From positions 9,317,501 to 9,381,500 of the forward strand of contig JBBMNZ010000034.1 in NCBI GenBank assembly GCA_037954325.1: a DNA stretch of 64,000 nt, in the 5' to 3' direction. Shown here piece by piece: positions 11,890 to 24,625 of the stretch; the first letter of the stretch is position 1, and each line of letters opens with the position of its first letter. A program made the position numbers and the translations under genes. The DNA is from Fistularia commersonii (Eukaryota; Chordata; Actinopteri; Syngnathiformes; Fistulariidae). The notes beneath the pieces were generated by a model. That model had not been told where the DNA came from, did no database searches, and was given only the letters and a program-made list of their open reading frames with translations.

Positions 11890-11891
11890 GG
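11861..11891. repeat. (TG)n microsatellite upstream of B3GALT4
   Basis: A TG run about 105 bases upstream of the B3GALT4 ATG (- strand), so in its leader or proximal promoter. Confidence 0.8.
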
Positions 11892-12283
11892 TTGTGCAGC
11901 TGCGCAGATGGTGAGGTCGATTCCCCGCCGGCGGCCAGGCTCCGGCCCCCCGCCTGTGCAGGAGCTGCTCTGTCGCACCGAATTATTATGGTAAGGTCGG
12001 TTCCGGCTGGGGACTCTCAAAGATAAAAAAAACAACCACACCCAGGAGTGCCTCTTTTCTCTCTTCACCGTCTGAAAAAAAAACACAACCTTACTGCTTT
12101 CTCCTAAGAATAAAATTCTGTTTGTTAGTCTTTTTTATAAAATAAAAAAAAAAAAAAGATTCCGACTGTGGACGTCTGAATATCCGCATTAGATGCGACG
12201 GTCAGGGAATAAGAAAACGTTGCGGAAGCATCACGTTCTATGAGCACCGAATGCAAATGACGCCGAGCTCCTGCGTGGAGCCG

Positions 12284-12420
12284 TGATATAGCGCCATCTG
12301 GTGGACACTCGGTGGTACTGCACCACAGGGTGCCCTATATTCTCCACAAAACATGTGTGATATAGCGACATCTAGTGGGCATTTAGCGGTACTACATCAC
12401 AGGGTGGCCTATATACTCCA
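12284..12420. promoter_or_regulatory. 75-bp tandem duplication carrying CTCF-like motifs
   Basis: Two diverged units start at 12284 and 12359 (gatatagcgccatctggtgg and gatatagcgacatctagtgg). In reverse orientation the first contains CCACCAGATGGCGC (12291-12304), a full match to the CTCF core CCASYAGRKGGC. The second (12365-12378) has one mismatch. The pair lies between B3GALT4 and NR2C2, at the junction of two synteny blocks. A repeat-family origin is also possible. Confidence 0.4.
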
Positions 12421-12840
12421 TTGATGTCCCAGTGCGACCTCCTGGTTCCCTTGAAAATACAATTCCTAAAGGCATGCAGACTTGCAAAAGACATATTTTA
12501 TTGCCTGTTTATATATTGTATAGTTATTTTATTGCCTATCTGTATTTTTTATATACATTATCTATTTTATACAGTTTTATATTTGTATTGTACAGGACTA
12601 CAGATGGAAATTAGTTATGAGCTATAATCTGGTACAAACATTTCTGCCTCTGTGCTTAATGTATTTTTACACTGTCCTAATAAACTTCTAAACAAACAAA
12701 CAAACAAACAATAACTGTTAGAGGCTAGTTTATACGTTTAAACAATCGGCCTGTATTACCGTATTGTAGCGTGCGGTGGGGAGACTAGCCAGTGGAACCC
12801 CAGAATCTTTTGCGAGTTATGATCGTTGTTGGGGGCTTCT

Positions 12841-13240
12841 TAAGATAAGATAAGATAAGATAAGATAAGATAAGATAAGATAAGATAAGAACAACTTTAT
12901 TTATCCCGAAGGAAATTGTTGCGCCAGAGTTTCAAGCAAAAACATAACAATAATAGATAATAGTAGGAAGGAGGGAGAATAAGAAATACAATAAAATATA
13001 AATTGTCAAGGTTAAGGCTATCAAGTGTTTTAAGGTCTTAAGTGCAAAGATATGAAGATTCCCTGCGGCTGAGGGAAGAGGAATTAAAAAGTCTGATAGG
13101 AAAGAAAAAGTCAGGTAGGAGAGACCTCCTGTGGCGTTCAGTGGAGCTCCTTGGTGGTATCAATCTGCGACTGAAAGAGCTGTGGCAGGACGTCAGTGTG
13201 GCATGTGGATGTTGGTCATGATGCTGAGAAGCTTCCTCTT
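12841..13240 (+). repeat. (TAAGA)n followed by a LINE 3' end
   Basis: About nine TAAGA units (12841-12890) lead into 'acaactttatttatcccgaagg', shared with 3288-3560, and then 'gacctcctgtggcgttcagtgg', 'gtggatgttggtcatgatgctgag' and 'gaagcttcctc'. This looks like the 3' UTR of a truncated teleost LINE. Just upstream (about 12640-12712) lies another tail, 'cctaataaacttctaaacaaacaaac'. Confidence 0.55.
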
Positions 13241-15376
13241 GTGGTTCTGTTTAAGAGAACGCCGTTGTTGAATCGCTGTACAATATTGTGCTTGATGTGT
13301 GACACTAACCTGCACTGTTAGTTGTCGTAACGGGGGGTGAATCCTCAGTCTGACTGTTGGCCTGTTCGTTGACCGTTGAATTAAAAGCACCTTCTAAAGT
13401 ACATAATCCTGAGAGCAAGTCCTACTCGACTTCGATTGTTACTTTGCTAAGCCCCAGCTCGCCACAATATGTTCACTGACAATGATTGGAGCGTGCCGAG
13501 CTACAATATGACACGATTTATTGAATGTGTGAATTTAAATGTTCTTTAGCTGTCACATGTCTGCACATACAAGGAGTTTCACTTTTCAATTTGACCTTGT
13601 ACTGCCATGTAAGGGCGACAACAACTGAGCAATAGAACAGAAACACACAATAAAATAATACAATGTGCAAAGAGCAAATGTTAAGTCACGTATAATATGA
13701 GTAAAGTGTGGCATTGGAACGAAATACATATTAAAATCTGAATTGACTCATATATTATTTACACCAGTGAGCAGAGTGTAAAAACATTATGTGGTGCCGT
13801 GAGATGATGCAAAGTCTGCATTCTGATAAGGATGTCTAAGGAAGTGACGTTTCCGGTGGCTCATAAGATGTTCTGTAAGGTCTTGTGGGATTTATGTGTT
13901 CAGATATGTGATTAGAAGCTGTTCTTATGTCTGTTGTGTCAACAACTGTTGTGCATGCATTTGAAAATGAATTTAATTTGTCCAAGGACAAAGCACTTTT
14001 TCGTTTATAACACTTGAATGAACCATGACTAATTTAGAAGTGCATTGAAAAATGTAATCTTGGTAAATGATGTTTTAACCCGGCTGAATAGGAAGGTTGG
14101 TGGTGGACACCCGACCCCACAGTTGACCCCCATCGACCTGGTGCATCTTGCAATGCCGCTCTGTCACCGAGAGCCCACTGAAACCGCAAGGTGATAAAAG
14201 CGTCGTAAAACGGAGACTATCTGTTGAGCAAGATCTATGAGACAAAATGTGGAAAGAACATCCGCACGGAGGCCAAACCTCAAACTCAAGACTTCTTGCT
14301 GGGAAACAACAGCGCTAATCGAAGAACTCAGATACTTTGTCAATGTCATGCATTTTACAATTGTTTCTCTTATGTGGCATCAATGACTGTTTTTTACACT
14401 AAACTGCACAGAAAACTCTGCCGCTTGTCTATATTCAAATCATATATTATTTTTACATTTCAGGTTTAAATCTCTATCATGTGTTCACCTCAGTACCCGA
14501 AGATCTGCATGTACTTTATACTCTATAGTTTAATGTTTCTTTGTTTATTGTGCACATTACTGTTAATGCACACTCTGTTATTATTATTTTATTCATTTCA
14601 TGTTACCATGGGAAAGTGAGAAACTTCTTCTGGATTCCTCTGTATGTTACATACATGTGGAGAAATTGACATCACAACATTTTTCTAGACTAGGAATCTT
14701 CCTCCCCTTTGTGCCACTCCCATCTTCCTGCATCTATTCCTCTCTTCTCTCACACCAACTAACTTCATGTGTTTCCCTGCATTCATAAATCTCTCTTGAC
14801 CTCCTGTCTGTGTCTCCTGGTTGTGTATTTTTCCTTTATGTTGTCCATTATTATCCCTTATGTTGTCGCTGTTGTCGTTGCTGTCTATTTACCTGTGGGT
14901 GTCTTGCTATCTTCTGTCTCTCTATTTATTTTACTTTTATTTATTTTTTGACATTATAGCTGATACGCTCCTCTGACAAGGTAATTTCTCCTATGGGGAT
15001 CAATAGTTTATCCTATTTTATATCTTCACGATCTCTCCTCCGTACATGTCCAAACCACCTCAGCCTGACTTTATCTCCTGCATCCGTTTGTTTTTCATGT
15101 AGCATGTTGTCTTACTTTCTGTCACGTCTGAAAATCGAAATGCACATTTGGATTTTAGTCGATATTCGGATACAAGCAACCTAATAGGGACAAAGGGGAG
15201 GCAGAGGTCGGCCTCTGCTGCGTGACGACAAACGCAAAACGCCGCTGGACACTTCTGCTCGATTTTTTTTAATGTTCATTATTTAAATATAAACCATTAA
15301 AACCAAAATTACCAAAGAAATGAATACAGGTGAAAAAAAAAATATATATGTAAAAAAAATAAACGGCCTCGACGAG
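13241..15376. other. Intergenic DNA with scattered LINE fragments
   Basis: No host gene is seen. Fragments include a fish LINE-like stretch near 13545-13690, a reverse 3' end of the reverse-transcriptase LINE family near 14690-14775 ('cacaccaactaacttcatgtg'), and a reverse Rex-like end at about 14980-15020 ('ctatggggatcaatagttta'). The last 150 bases become GC-rich and lead into the NR2C2 promoter. Confidence 0.5.
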
Positions 15377-15402
15377 CAGACACGGTGACGTCACAGTGTC
15401 TG
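15377..15402. promoter_or_regulatory. Palindromic CRE in the NR2C2 promoter
   Basis: A 26-bp palindrome with a single mismatched pair (15384/15395) is centred on a perfect TGACGTCA (15386-15393). It lies upstream of the likely NR2C2 start site in a CpG-rich stretch. Confidence 0.55.
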
Positions 15403-15476
15403 GCTCGCACTGGGGGCAGGGGGTGTGCGAGGCGCGCGGGAGAGGAAAGAGGAACGCGCCGAGCGGTGCGAGCCGG

Positions 15477-15571
15477 GGGTCACGAACTATGACCTTTAAC
15501 AGGACAAAAACAAAATATAGATTTTATAAAATTGCTGAGAGCGTGAAATCTGCCAACGCCGTTTCTCGAAG
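15477..15571 (+). other. NR2C2 start region and non-coding exon 1
   Basis: A strong donor GAAG|GTAAGT ends a candidate untranslated exon at 15571; the next acceptor is at 16793. GGGTCA (15477-15482) and TGACCT (15490-15495) form an inverted pair of nuclear-receptor half-sites with a 7-base spacer. Downstream, intron 1 contains dense GCTAGC words. The exact start site cannot be read from sequence. Confidence 0.5.
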
Positions 15572-16818
15572 GTAAGTCCCAGCTCCGGGTTGAAAAAGCA
15601 AAGAAAACGCAGCGAGATACGAGATGATTAAAAAAAAAAAGAGAGAGGAAAAAAAAAGGACCATAGCTAATCTACCGGCTAGCTTGTTAGCTAGCCGTTG
15701 CGGATATCCCTTCCGACTCCCGTTAGCTCGGCATCCGGGGGAAGACACCGCCGGGCACCGCTTGGCGACACTGACACGTCGTGCTGACAGTTTTACCATC
15801 GTTAATCATTAATACGTGACAACCCGCGTTGGTTATGGGAGCAAACCCTGCGAGCCAAAAACCCAGGGGAGGATGTGAAGGCACACAAGCGCTGCTAGCT
15901 CTTGTGCTAAGCTAGCTTAGCGGCTGTGGATGAACTCGACCCTTTTACCTTTGCCATCCCGGGGACGTGATAGGCAGCAACGGCTCGGGTTTATTTTAAC
16001 ACCCCGGCATTTTACACTTCCCCTCCGGTGAAGCGTTACCAAGTCATCGCCCTGCGTCGAAACGAAAATGCCCACATATTAAATGGTTAGGTATCGCTTC
16101 TTGTGCTATTGGCCGATAGCCAAATTCTCCATTTTGTTCCGTGTTGGAACCGCTAATGTAGTCGAGAGGGGAAGGAGGTATCGATTGACCGCCCGGTCGA
16201 CCAATCATTGATCAATATCGATTCCAACGCCACTCCCTTGGCTCGGTGCGCCGGGGGTGGGGATGCTCCTGCAGGCATCTGACAAGTTGTCAGGAGGTTG
16301 ACATCCTGGAGGCTCCAGGAGAGTCGGTTCTGTCAAACGCGTTGTTTGGTCGCACACATTCTCAGATATCCATTCACTGCATGACAGGTGATGATTCATA
16401 ACGAGGCAGCATGAAAAGTTATTTTATCGTTGGTGATTTTATGCTCACTTTGACCCCACTTTGGCTACAAAGGCCACTTTTTAGTGAGTTGGCATTGCAC
16501 CGACTTCTCTTTCCATGCATTTAAACACACTTAAAGACGCATCACAAGACCCGAGTCATTCATCACGATGGTAGACACTGAGTTAAAGTTATTTCTTTCT
16601 ACTCCTATCTTCTATGTGATGCAGATTTACTTTATTCATTATCTGACTGATTCACTCGGTTTTTCATCTGGTACTGGTTTACAAATATTACATAAGCTGC
16701 TGTGTCAATGGAAAAACCGTCTCCATGTGGCTTTTTTTGTGACACTGTACCCTTTTGGAATAATAGTACCGTCTGCGCCATTCTTCTTTCCAGATCTCAC
16801 TAATGACCTTATATCATC

Positions 16819-19800
16819 ATGACAGCCAACCTGAATCTGCCCTCTCAGCAGAAAGCGGACTTAGAGCACGAGGCAGAGGTGAGTGTGCAGTTTGCTGACC
16901 GTCCAACTTGTTCCATGTAGTCTAATATGCTTTTTCGGTGTTGCTCTCGTCGGCTGAATCTTTCCCTTCTCTGTCGTGAGGGTTTACGTCTGTGAGTAGG
17001 CGTCACTGCCACATTTAACATCATTCATTGCTTTCAAACCAGTTTTCCAAGTTCAGTTGTCTTTGAAAGTTCACATATCCATGAGTTATTTTTTTGTATT
17101 TTCCATTTCTACATCTAGAAGTCAATATTTTCTATTCATCTGCAATGGTTTGCACCCAAGTAAATTTGCAAAGTATGGCTATTAATGTATTTCCGTCATT
17201 TGAAACGCTTTCCCAATCCAGGCTGCATCCTCTCCATCGGACTCTGTAATGAGTGAATCACCACAACGCTTTCAGGTCATTTCCACTGAGCCAGCAACAC
17301 CACAGCGGATACAGGTAAACGTAGGCCGTGTTTATATCTTTTGGCACATTTAGCACTCGACGTAAACTTCCCTAAATTTATCGGCAGTTTCTGCTCTGTG
17401 CTTTCCTGTCGCTTACTAAGTTTCTGTCTGTCTCTTCCACCTTTAACATCCTCAGATTGTAACTGACCAGCAGACCGGTCAGAAGATTCAGATAGTGACA
17501 GCTATGAACCCGTCCAGTGTTCCCAAGCAACAGTTCATTCTAACCACGGCTGACAGCTCCGGGGCAGGCAAGGTTATTCTGGCCTCACCAGAAAACCACA
17601 ACTCCAAACAGCTCATCTTTACTTCTGCAGACAACCTGATGCCAGGAAGGATACAGGTAACGCTCTACCATGACACTAAATCATTATGATTTGGCATGAT
17701 TTTGACATCCTCTTTGATATTGGTTCGATTATTTCCCCCAGATTGTCACAGATCCAGTGTCAATGGAGCGGCTACTCGGGCAGTCGGGGGATTTGAGCAG
17801 ACCGCAGCCAGTGGAGTACTGTGTGGTTTGTGGAGACAAGGCCTCAGGTGCTAGACTTAACATTTCTGTCCTATTTAGTTTTGATGTCCTGCATCCTGTT
17901 TTCAAACCGACACCAGGCCGTGCCGCACATCTGCACGCTCACACACTGACTTGTTTTTCTGTGTATTCAGGGCGTCACTATGGAGCCGTCAGCTGTGAGG
18001 GATGTAAAGGTTTCTTCAAGCGGAGTGTGAGGAAGAACCTGACCTACAGCTGCCGCAGTAAACAGGACTGCGTCATCAATAAACACCACCGCAACCGCTG
18101 CCAGTTCTGTCGCTTGAGGAAATGTCTTAACATGGGGATGAAAACTGAATGTGAGTTGACATGCTCGTCATAAAAACACCAGCGGAAAGCATGTAGAGAT
18201 AAATTCAGCTTCACTTGAATAGAATGTGAGTTTGCATAAATCTGCAGGTTGGAAACAGGGAAGGTGTTCATGGTTTAAGTTGAAGCTCCTTGACTTTGAA
18301 GAATTCGAGAAAAGACAATTTCTTTCCATAAGACATTCAGGATTTTATGTATTCTTGTTTGTGCTAAAGGGCTCAATTAAAAGGGACTCCCTCATTATAA
18401 TACTATTGAAAATAAGTGCAGGTTGTTCTGGTGTTCCTCAGCTGTGCAGAGTGAGCGAAAGCCCATTGATGTCATGCCCAGAGAGAAGCACACCAACTGT
18501 GCCGCTTCAACCCAAAAGATCTACATTCGCAAAGACCTTAACAGTCCACTCATCGCCACACCAACCTTTATCTCTGACACAGAGACCGATGGCTCCAGGT
18601 TAGTGGTTGAGCGCAGGGCTCAGCTTCATCTGTTGATTTTTCTTTATGTCAGCCTGTTATTAGCTATGCTGTGTTACGTTCAGATCCAGTTTGCTGGACC
18701 AGGGCATGCTGGTTAACATCGAACAGCCCGTCATGCAGGCCGACGGCACTTTGCTGCTGGCCACTGACTCAAAGGTAAACACGCCGGTTGAGTCACGGGA
18801 AAATAAACTCTGGTCTGTTGAGCTGTTAAGGGCTGCTGTCTTTTGTGATTGAAGCTAAACGTTTTGAGCAGAGATGTCACAAGGTGCGGCTGTGTTTTAA
18901 TAGTTGAATGTTTTACTTGTTCTTGTGCTGTTTGTTCTCGTGTTCCAATGTTGGTTAAATTATTTTTGTGTCTTCTTCCAGATCAAAATAATGTGCACTC
19001 CTTTATTTGTCTTCAGCTGGATCCTGGTCAGGGAGACCTGGGAACACTTGCCAATGTGGTGACATCACTTGCCAACTTTAGTGATTCTCTGAGGGAGAAC
19101 CTGAACAATGGTGACACCCTGGACAGCCAGCATGAGGAGCAAAATACCAGCGAGATAACGCGGTGAGTCAGCATCTGAAGGACTGTTTCTTGGGGCCTTT
19201 CTCTGTTTGATCACCAGTGGGACATATTTGCATCTTCAGAATGACTGTGTTAGAATTACTTACATTTAACGTCAAAGGTGCACATAGAATTGCATACTGT
19301 ATGCATCTTTTTAACGGTATGAAAAATGTATTTGTTGAGGATTCATTCAGTTTTAGTTTATATATGAAAATACAGTCTGATTAGTAGCAGGTAAGTCCCA
19401 GGTCACTGCTGCTGAACATCAAGAATGAACAGTAGCGTGCAAGTTGTTGCAATAATATAAGCAATTAACGGCGCACATGCTTGCAGGGTTTTTCTGTTTA
19501 TGTTTCAGTGATCATGACTGTGAAAACTGCAGGCGGGTCCAGGATTCAATTAACATTCAGACTATTTGGGAATTGGGAGGCCGAAAAATTTGCAGCAGAG
19601 CTTGTATTTTTATGTTGCTGAGCTTCAGTCCGCTGACAGTGAGACAGGAATAACAACTAATACGGCCTGAAGCTGTTGTGATGATAAACTCCCACCTGGG
19701 TCAAAGCAGTCCACTCCAAGAGGCGGCAGTAAGGTAGTTTAATACCTTTGCCACTGCCAGGAATAACACTCCTGGAGAAAGAGCCAAATGGAAGGGGAAA

Positions 19801-22331
19801 ACAGATGATTCAAGGTGCTTCCATGGACGTAGCCGTTTATCTTAGTGCACTAATACAGATCAAGTTTAATCAGTTCCATTAATGAATTGCAAAATATCCA
19901 TATCATTCTGTTACAGCAAAACACCAATGCGGTTAAAACCATTTCCGAAAACAAAATCCAAAAACAAAAGCAATTTCATAAATTATGAAATTTTATTCAC
20001 GCATTAAACATTGTTTGAAAACGCTGGAGGCAGCAGTACCTTAGTGCTCCGTCAGCATCATCAGCAGGAGACAGATATATTTTTGGACCTGCCCCCCTGC
20101 CAAATTGTGTATTTCATATAAAGTTAGTTATAACCATATAACTAAGATGACCCCTCGTGATTCAGAGATCTCTACCTTTGTCCTCTGCTCAGTATGCTAA
20201 GATTACTCTCCTATTCCCATGTTGAAAGCCATTCACTCATTTGTTATTGTTATTTCTGTCTTACTTAGAGTCACACAACTTTTCGTCTCTTTCGTTGTTT
20301 TGACTTGGTTTTCTTGCAAATCAATCAATTCTACTGTGTGTGTGTGTGTGCGTGTTTTGTGTTCAGTGCCTTTGACACACTGGCCAAAGTTCTCCATCCG
20401 TCTGAAATGGGAGTTGGTCAGAGTCTTGCAGTCAAGTCACAGTGTGTCAGTGGAACAACCATTCAGCTGATTGGTCGGGACCAGGAGACCCCAATCATTG
20501 AAGTAGAAGGTCCGCTGCTCACAGACAGCCATGTCAGCTTCAAGGTGGGTCAGGTCAGCGTACGCGGCTAACATAACTCGATGAGCTCTACTCGTAATCA
20601 AGGAAGCAAGTGACGAGTTTGCTGACGGTATTGTTTCCGCTTATTTTCCTGCCAGCTGACCATGCCCAGCCCTATGCCTGAATTCCTGAATGTACACTAC
20701 ATCTGTGAGTCTGCGTCGAGACTCCTCTTCCTGTCCATGCACTGGGCACGCTCCATCCCGGCCTTCTCAGCCCTCGGGTACGTCGGATCGCCAAGGAGTT
20801 CTTGCTACTCTTTCCTCTTGTGCATGGTTTACGTGTCGGTTAGAAATGCAACTTTAAAAAGTTGAACTTACCGAAGATATAACTCTACACGGTACACGTT
20901 GCTGGCAGACTTGCAGAAACCCTAAATCTCCCCGTGAACAGGATCTGCCATCATTTGTTCAGCTTCAAAATTAGCGCTCAACGCCGACTCCCTCTTTGCT
21001 CTTTCTCTGTTTCCCTCAGTCAAGAGGCAAATACCAGTCTGGTGCGAGCGTGCTGGAACGAGCTCTTCACTCTGGGTCTCGCTCAGTGTGCTCACATGAT
21101 GAACTTGTCGACCATCCTTGCTGCCATCATCAACCACCTTCAGAGCAGCATCCAGGATGGTATGGACCAAAGACGTCATCATCTCACAGTAGGACTGAGA
21201 GACTTTAAAGAAAAAAAAAGACTGAAAATATGTGAACTGTTTCTGCTCTGCCCAAATGAATAAGGTCTTAATCAGGGGGATTCCAGCGACGTGTTCATTC
21301 CTTCACTCATTTGACTGTAAGGGAGAAAACCCATCGGATAGTTTTACGTTTTTATCACCGTAGTCTCACAATGTCAGTATTCGCCAACGATGAGCGCCGC
21401 ATTGTGCGGCACAAATCAAATTCTGATGTCTTTTTGCTCACGGTACCATGAAGCGGAATCGGTGAGCAGCGGTGACCTCTGCTGACACAAACCTGTAAAG
21501 CACAAGACACAAACTGTGTTTGTGCAAATCCTGCAGAATTGCCAAGCCGACAGGCCATTGTTTGAAGCTTTTTTCTCTTTCTATTCGTTCTTCCCCCATC
21601 ATGACGTGGTGTCGCTTGTGTCCTGATTTTAGCGCTAAGAGCATTAACCAAAGCGACGCTTATCTTTTCAAAATGGCACTGCAGTTGCCCAGTTCCCCCA
21701 GTATCGCCTTCCCCCTTTTCAGACAAGCCCTCGGGGGAGAGAGTGAAGCAGGTGATGGAACACATCTGGAAGTTCCAGGAGTTCTGTAACAGCATGACCA
21801 GGCTGGAGACCGACAGCTACGAATACGCCTACCTGAAGGCCATCGTGTTGTTCAGTCCCGGTGAGTTGATCGCTCACGCTTGACCAGCTAAACCAAAGAT
21901 GGGGCAGAAATGCAGACGCCTCCGTCGTCACTGCGGATAATGACGGTTGCGGTTTTGACTCAGACCATCCGGGCGTGGACAGCAGCGGGCAGATTGAGAA
22001 GTTCCAGGAGAAGGCCTTGATGGAGCTGCAAGACTACGTTCAGAAAACCTACCCGGACGACACCTACAGGTACGTTTGAAAGAATTTGCCAGCCGTGTGT
22101 AGTTCACTTGAAATCACAATACGTTTCTTTTCCGTTAAAAACGTGCGCTCCTCCAGGCTGACCCGTATCCTGACTCGCCTCCCGGCCCTGCGCCTAATGA
22201 ACTCAAACATCACGGAAGAGCTTTTCTTCACCGGCTTGATCGGTAACGTCTCTATTGACAGCATCATTCCTTATATCCTCAAGATGGAGACGGCGGAGTA
22301 TAACAGCCAGGACTCTGACCCGACAGAATGA
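16819..22331 (+). CDS. nr2c2: Nuclear receptor subfamily 2 group C member 2 (testicular receptor 4), 14 coding exons
   Basis: Orphan nuclear receptor that binds AGGTCA direct repeats as a homodimer, or as a heterodimer with NR2C1, and activates or represses transcription. Coding exons: 16819-16878, 17222-17314, 17456-17656, 17742-17847, 17971-18150, 18442-18598, 18684-18774, 19017-19162, 20367-20544, 20656-20777, 21020-21159, 21723-21860, 21964-22069, 22157-22331. The phases are consistent throughout, giving about 630 residues (human TR4 596). The N-terminal region is Gln/Thr/Ser-rich. The DNA-binding domain spans residues about 145-210: first finger CVVCGDKASG, P-box CEGCKG, second finger with HHRNRCQFCRLRKC; an intron splits the first finger after KASG. 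The ligand-binding domain is about 385-630 and contains LNVHYICESASRLLFLSMHW, SLVRACWNELFTLGLAQC and TEELFFTGLIGNVSIDSIIP. The linker IYIRKDL.SPLIATPTF matches NR2C2. MRPS25 and RBSN follow, as in human 3p25. The untranslated exon upstream is separate. The acceptor of exon 9 (20367) follows a TG run. Confidence 0.95.
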
Positions 22332-24373
22332 CACCTCGTCGCTCCGGCGCCAAGAACTGTCAGTCTAAACATGGCGTTCCCGGAGGGGTTCGGTCGGATC
22401 CCTGTGCGGAAGCCTCTTGATTCTTTTGAACGCATGATGCGGAGTCATTCAGGGTAGCTGGGATGACAGTTGAGTGCACTTCGGAGGATCAAAACGTTTC
22501 GATCATTAGCTTCAGGTTGGTTTTAGTGGCTCTTAAATATGGACAACAGGAATCTGCCAGTCTCCTTCTGATTTAAACTTCTGACCGTATTGTTTATCTA
22601 GGTTGCCACGCTTTTATCGTTAACACGCATAATTCAGTGCTGCGTTTGTTGCTCCAATCGGATAGGATAAAACGAAAACGTCCTGTGTTTCAGGAGTCTT
22701 AACTTTAAGATGAAACATATTCGGTGTAATTATTTTTAAATGTAATTAAAATCTGTAGAGTATTTATATGGGATTATGTTTATTTGTGAACTTGGGTGCA
22801 GCACAGGCAGGTGTATTAAGACGACTGTGCCGTCATTTCGAGCTTGAATGTAATACTACACGGAATGGAAATACGCTTCGTAACGCTTCTCTCTCTTCCC
22901 TCGACGTGAATAAACAGGTCTTTATAAGAAATCCAGCAGCTGGAAGGAGAACATTAGTCAGGTACAAGATCGAAACTCAGTCAAAAAGCGACAGACCTCA
23001 ACTGTCGATCCGTAAAGTGGTCGCTGCGCATTCGCCGCTCTTTATCACTCCCTCATGTCTGGTTTTCGCAATATCCTGTCAGCCAACTGCTCTCGTCCTA
23101 TTTCCTGTTTGTCTTTTTTATACTTAATGACATCTCAGAGATTTTATGCCTTTCTGTGTTTAGGTACACTTTATTTTCTGGCCTATCTTGAATAAGTTGT
23201 TGATATACATATCCTGTGCAATCACCTCATCACTTTTCCCTTTCTGACAATCAGTTATTGCTATATTCCCCTCTCACAGCGGCGTCATGGCATCCGTTTG
23301 AAACGTGTATTTATCGAACTCAGTTATTTCTTTTGAAGAAATTAGACGACGACGCTTAAATGTTTTGTTTCAAAACCGTTACTAATGTATAGCAGTGTGA
23401 CTTTTATTTTATTTTATTGTTTTGTACTCGTGTTTGAATTTGTATTCCGCTAAATGCACATTAATCAGCTTCTGTGGTGTTGCACTGCGTTCACGCTGAC
23501 TAAAAACTCTGGATTATTTTCTTTCTCTTCATTTTCTAAAAACTCAAGTTTGTTTTGAACAAATATTCTCGTCGCATACTAAGTGTACTTAAAATCCTTC
23601 TGGGCAGGTTTCCCCGGTTCTAAAATAAGAGAGGTTTTTAAGGAAGCCGGTCTCAAGTGCATTGATGTCTTTCAAGATCATGTGAGGATATGCATTGGCT
23701 CCCCCAGATGTATAATGGTAAGATTAATCATCCCCGAACGAGGATGTAAAGAAGCTGTCAGTGAGTCTGTCTTGTGAAATGAACATTGGTTGTAATTTTT
23801 TGGGTTCTAAACCCACAGAGGCTGTAAAAGCGCCGGGGCGACGCGACCTTTGTACATGTAATTTCATTAAAATGAGTGCATGTTGTTTTTAAGCCGTTTT
23901 ATAACCTTGTTGCTGTCGGCCCTGATAAGGAGCATTGTTCTGATTTTTATAGTGCATTGCAGTGCATGAAGAAGTTGCTTAAATGCATTTTATTAAATGC
24001 TGTATGAAAATATTGATGTAAATGTTGTGGCTTTAAGATATTTACCACCAACCGCTCATCCTTAGAAGATACTAGGTCAGAAAATATTTTCTCTCATCTT
24101 TGTGGTTTGAGTACTCTGCTGTTGAAATTTTATACGATGTTAAACTTCTTTGGGTTTTTTGGTTTTTTTTGGCCATGTCAGTTCTCTTCAGACAATTTAA
24201 GTGACTCGACTGTATTCATGTTTGCCCGAGTTTGTCACAACTTTATAATTCTACCTCACTCTGATGGAGATGTAAGATAAAATGTATGACTGAGCTCCTC
24301 GACCACCATTCCAGTCTCCAGGGGTGGCTTCTCTGAAGCTGCACATTTCAAAAGAAAAACATAAAGAAATAAA
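22332..24373 (+). other. NR2C2 3' UTR with poly(A) signals
   Basis: After the stop, AATAAA occurs at 22909-22914 and again at 24368-24373, the latter just before the MRPS25 promoter. A long 3' UTR of up to 2 kb is plausible. The open frame at 22768-23127 has no family features and is treated as untranslated. Confidence 0.5.
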
Positions 24374-24625
24374 CAGTTATTCATCAAATATGACACAACT
24401 GAGTCCGTCATTGCTTGTATGTAAAATCAGATTAAACTTTCATTTGCACTGTTAAAACCTGTAGAAAGTCTTTAAATACTGAGCAGATGACAGAGAAGAC
24501 AGTCACATCAACTTTTAAAACGTTTAATTGTCCCGAAACATCTCAGACCCAATCTCAGTATTTTTTTTTATCACTAAGAATTTAATTTATGAATGAACAG
24601 GTACCATGCGTTTCCTTGTCTAAAA

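Noticed and set aside
10548..12086. 512-residue open frame on the - strand overlapping B3GALT4
   Set aside because: It is in a different frame from the recognised enzyme, has only Pro/Gly/Arg-rich low-complexity content, and follows from the high GC of the B3GALT4 exon.
22768..23127. 119-residue frame after NR2C2
   Set aside because: Lies in the NR2C2 3' UTR, no homology recognised, no promoter or splice context.
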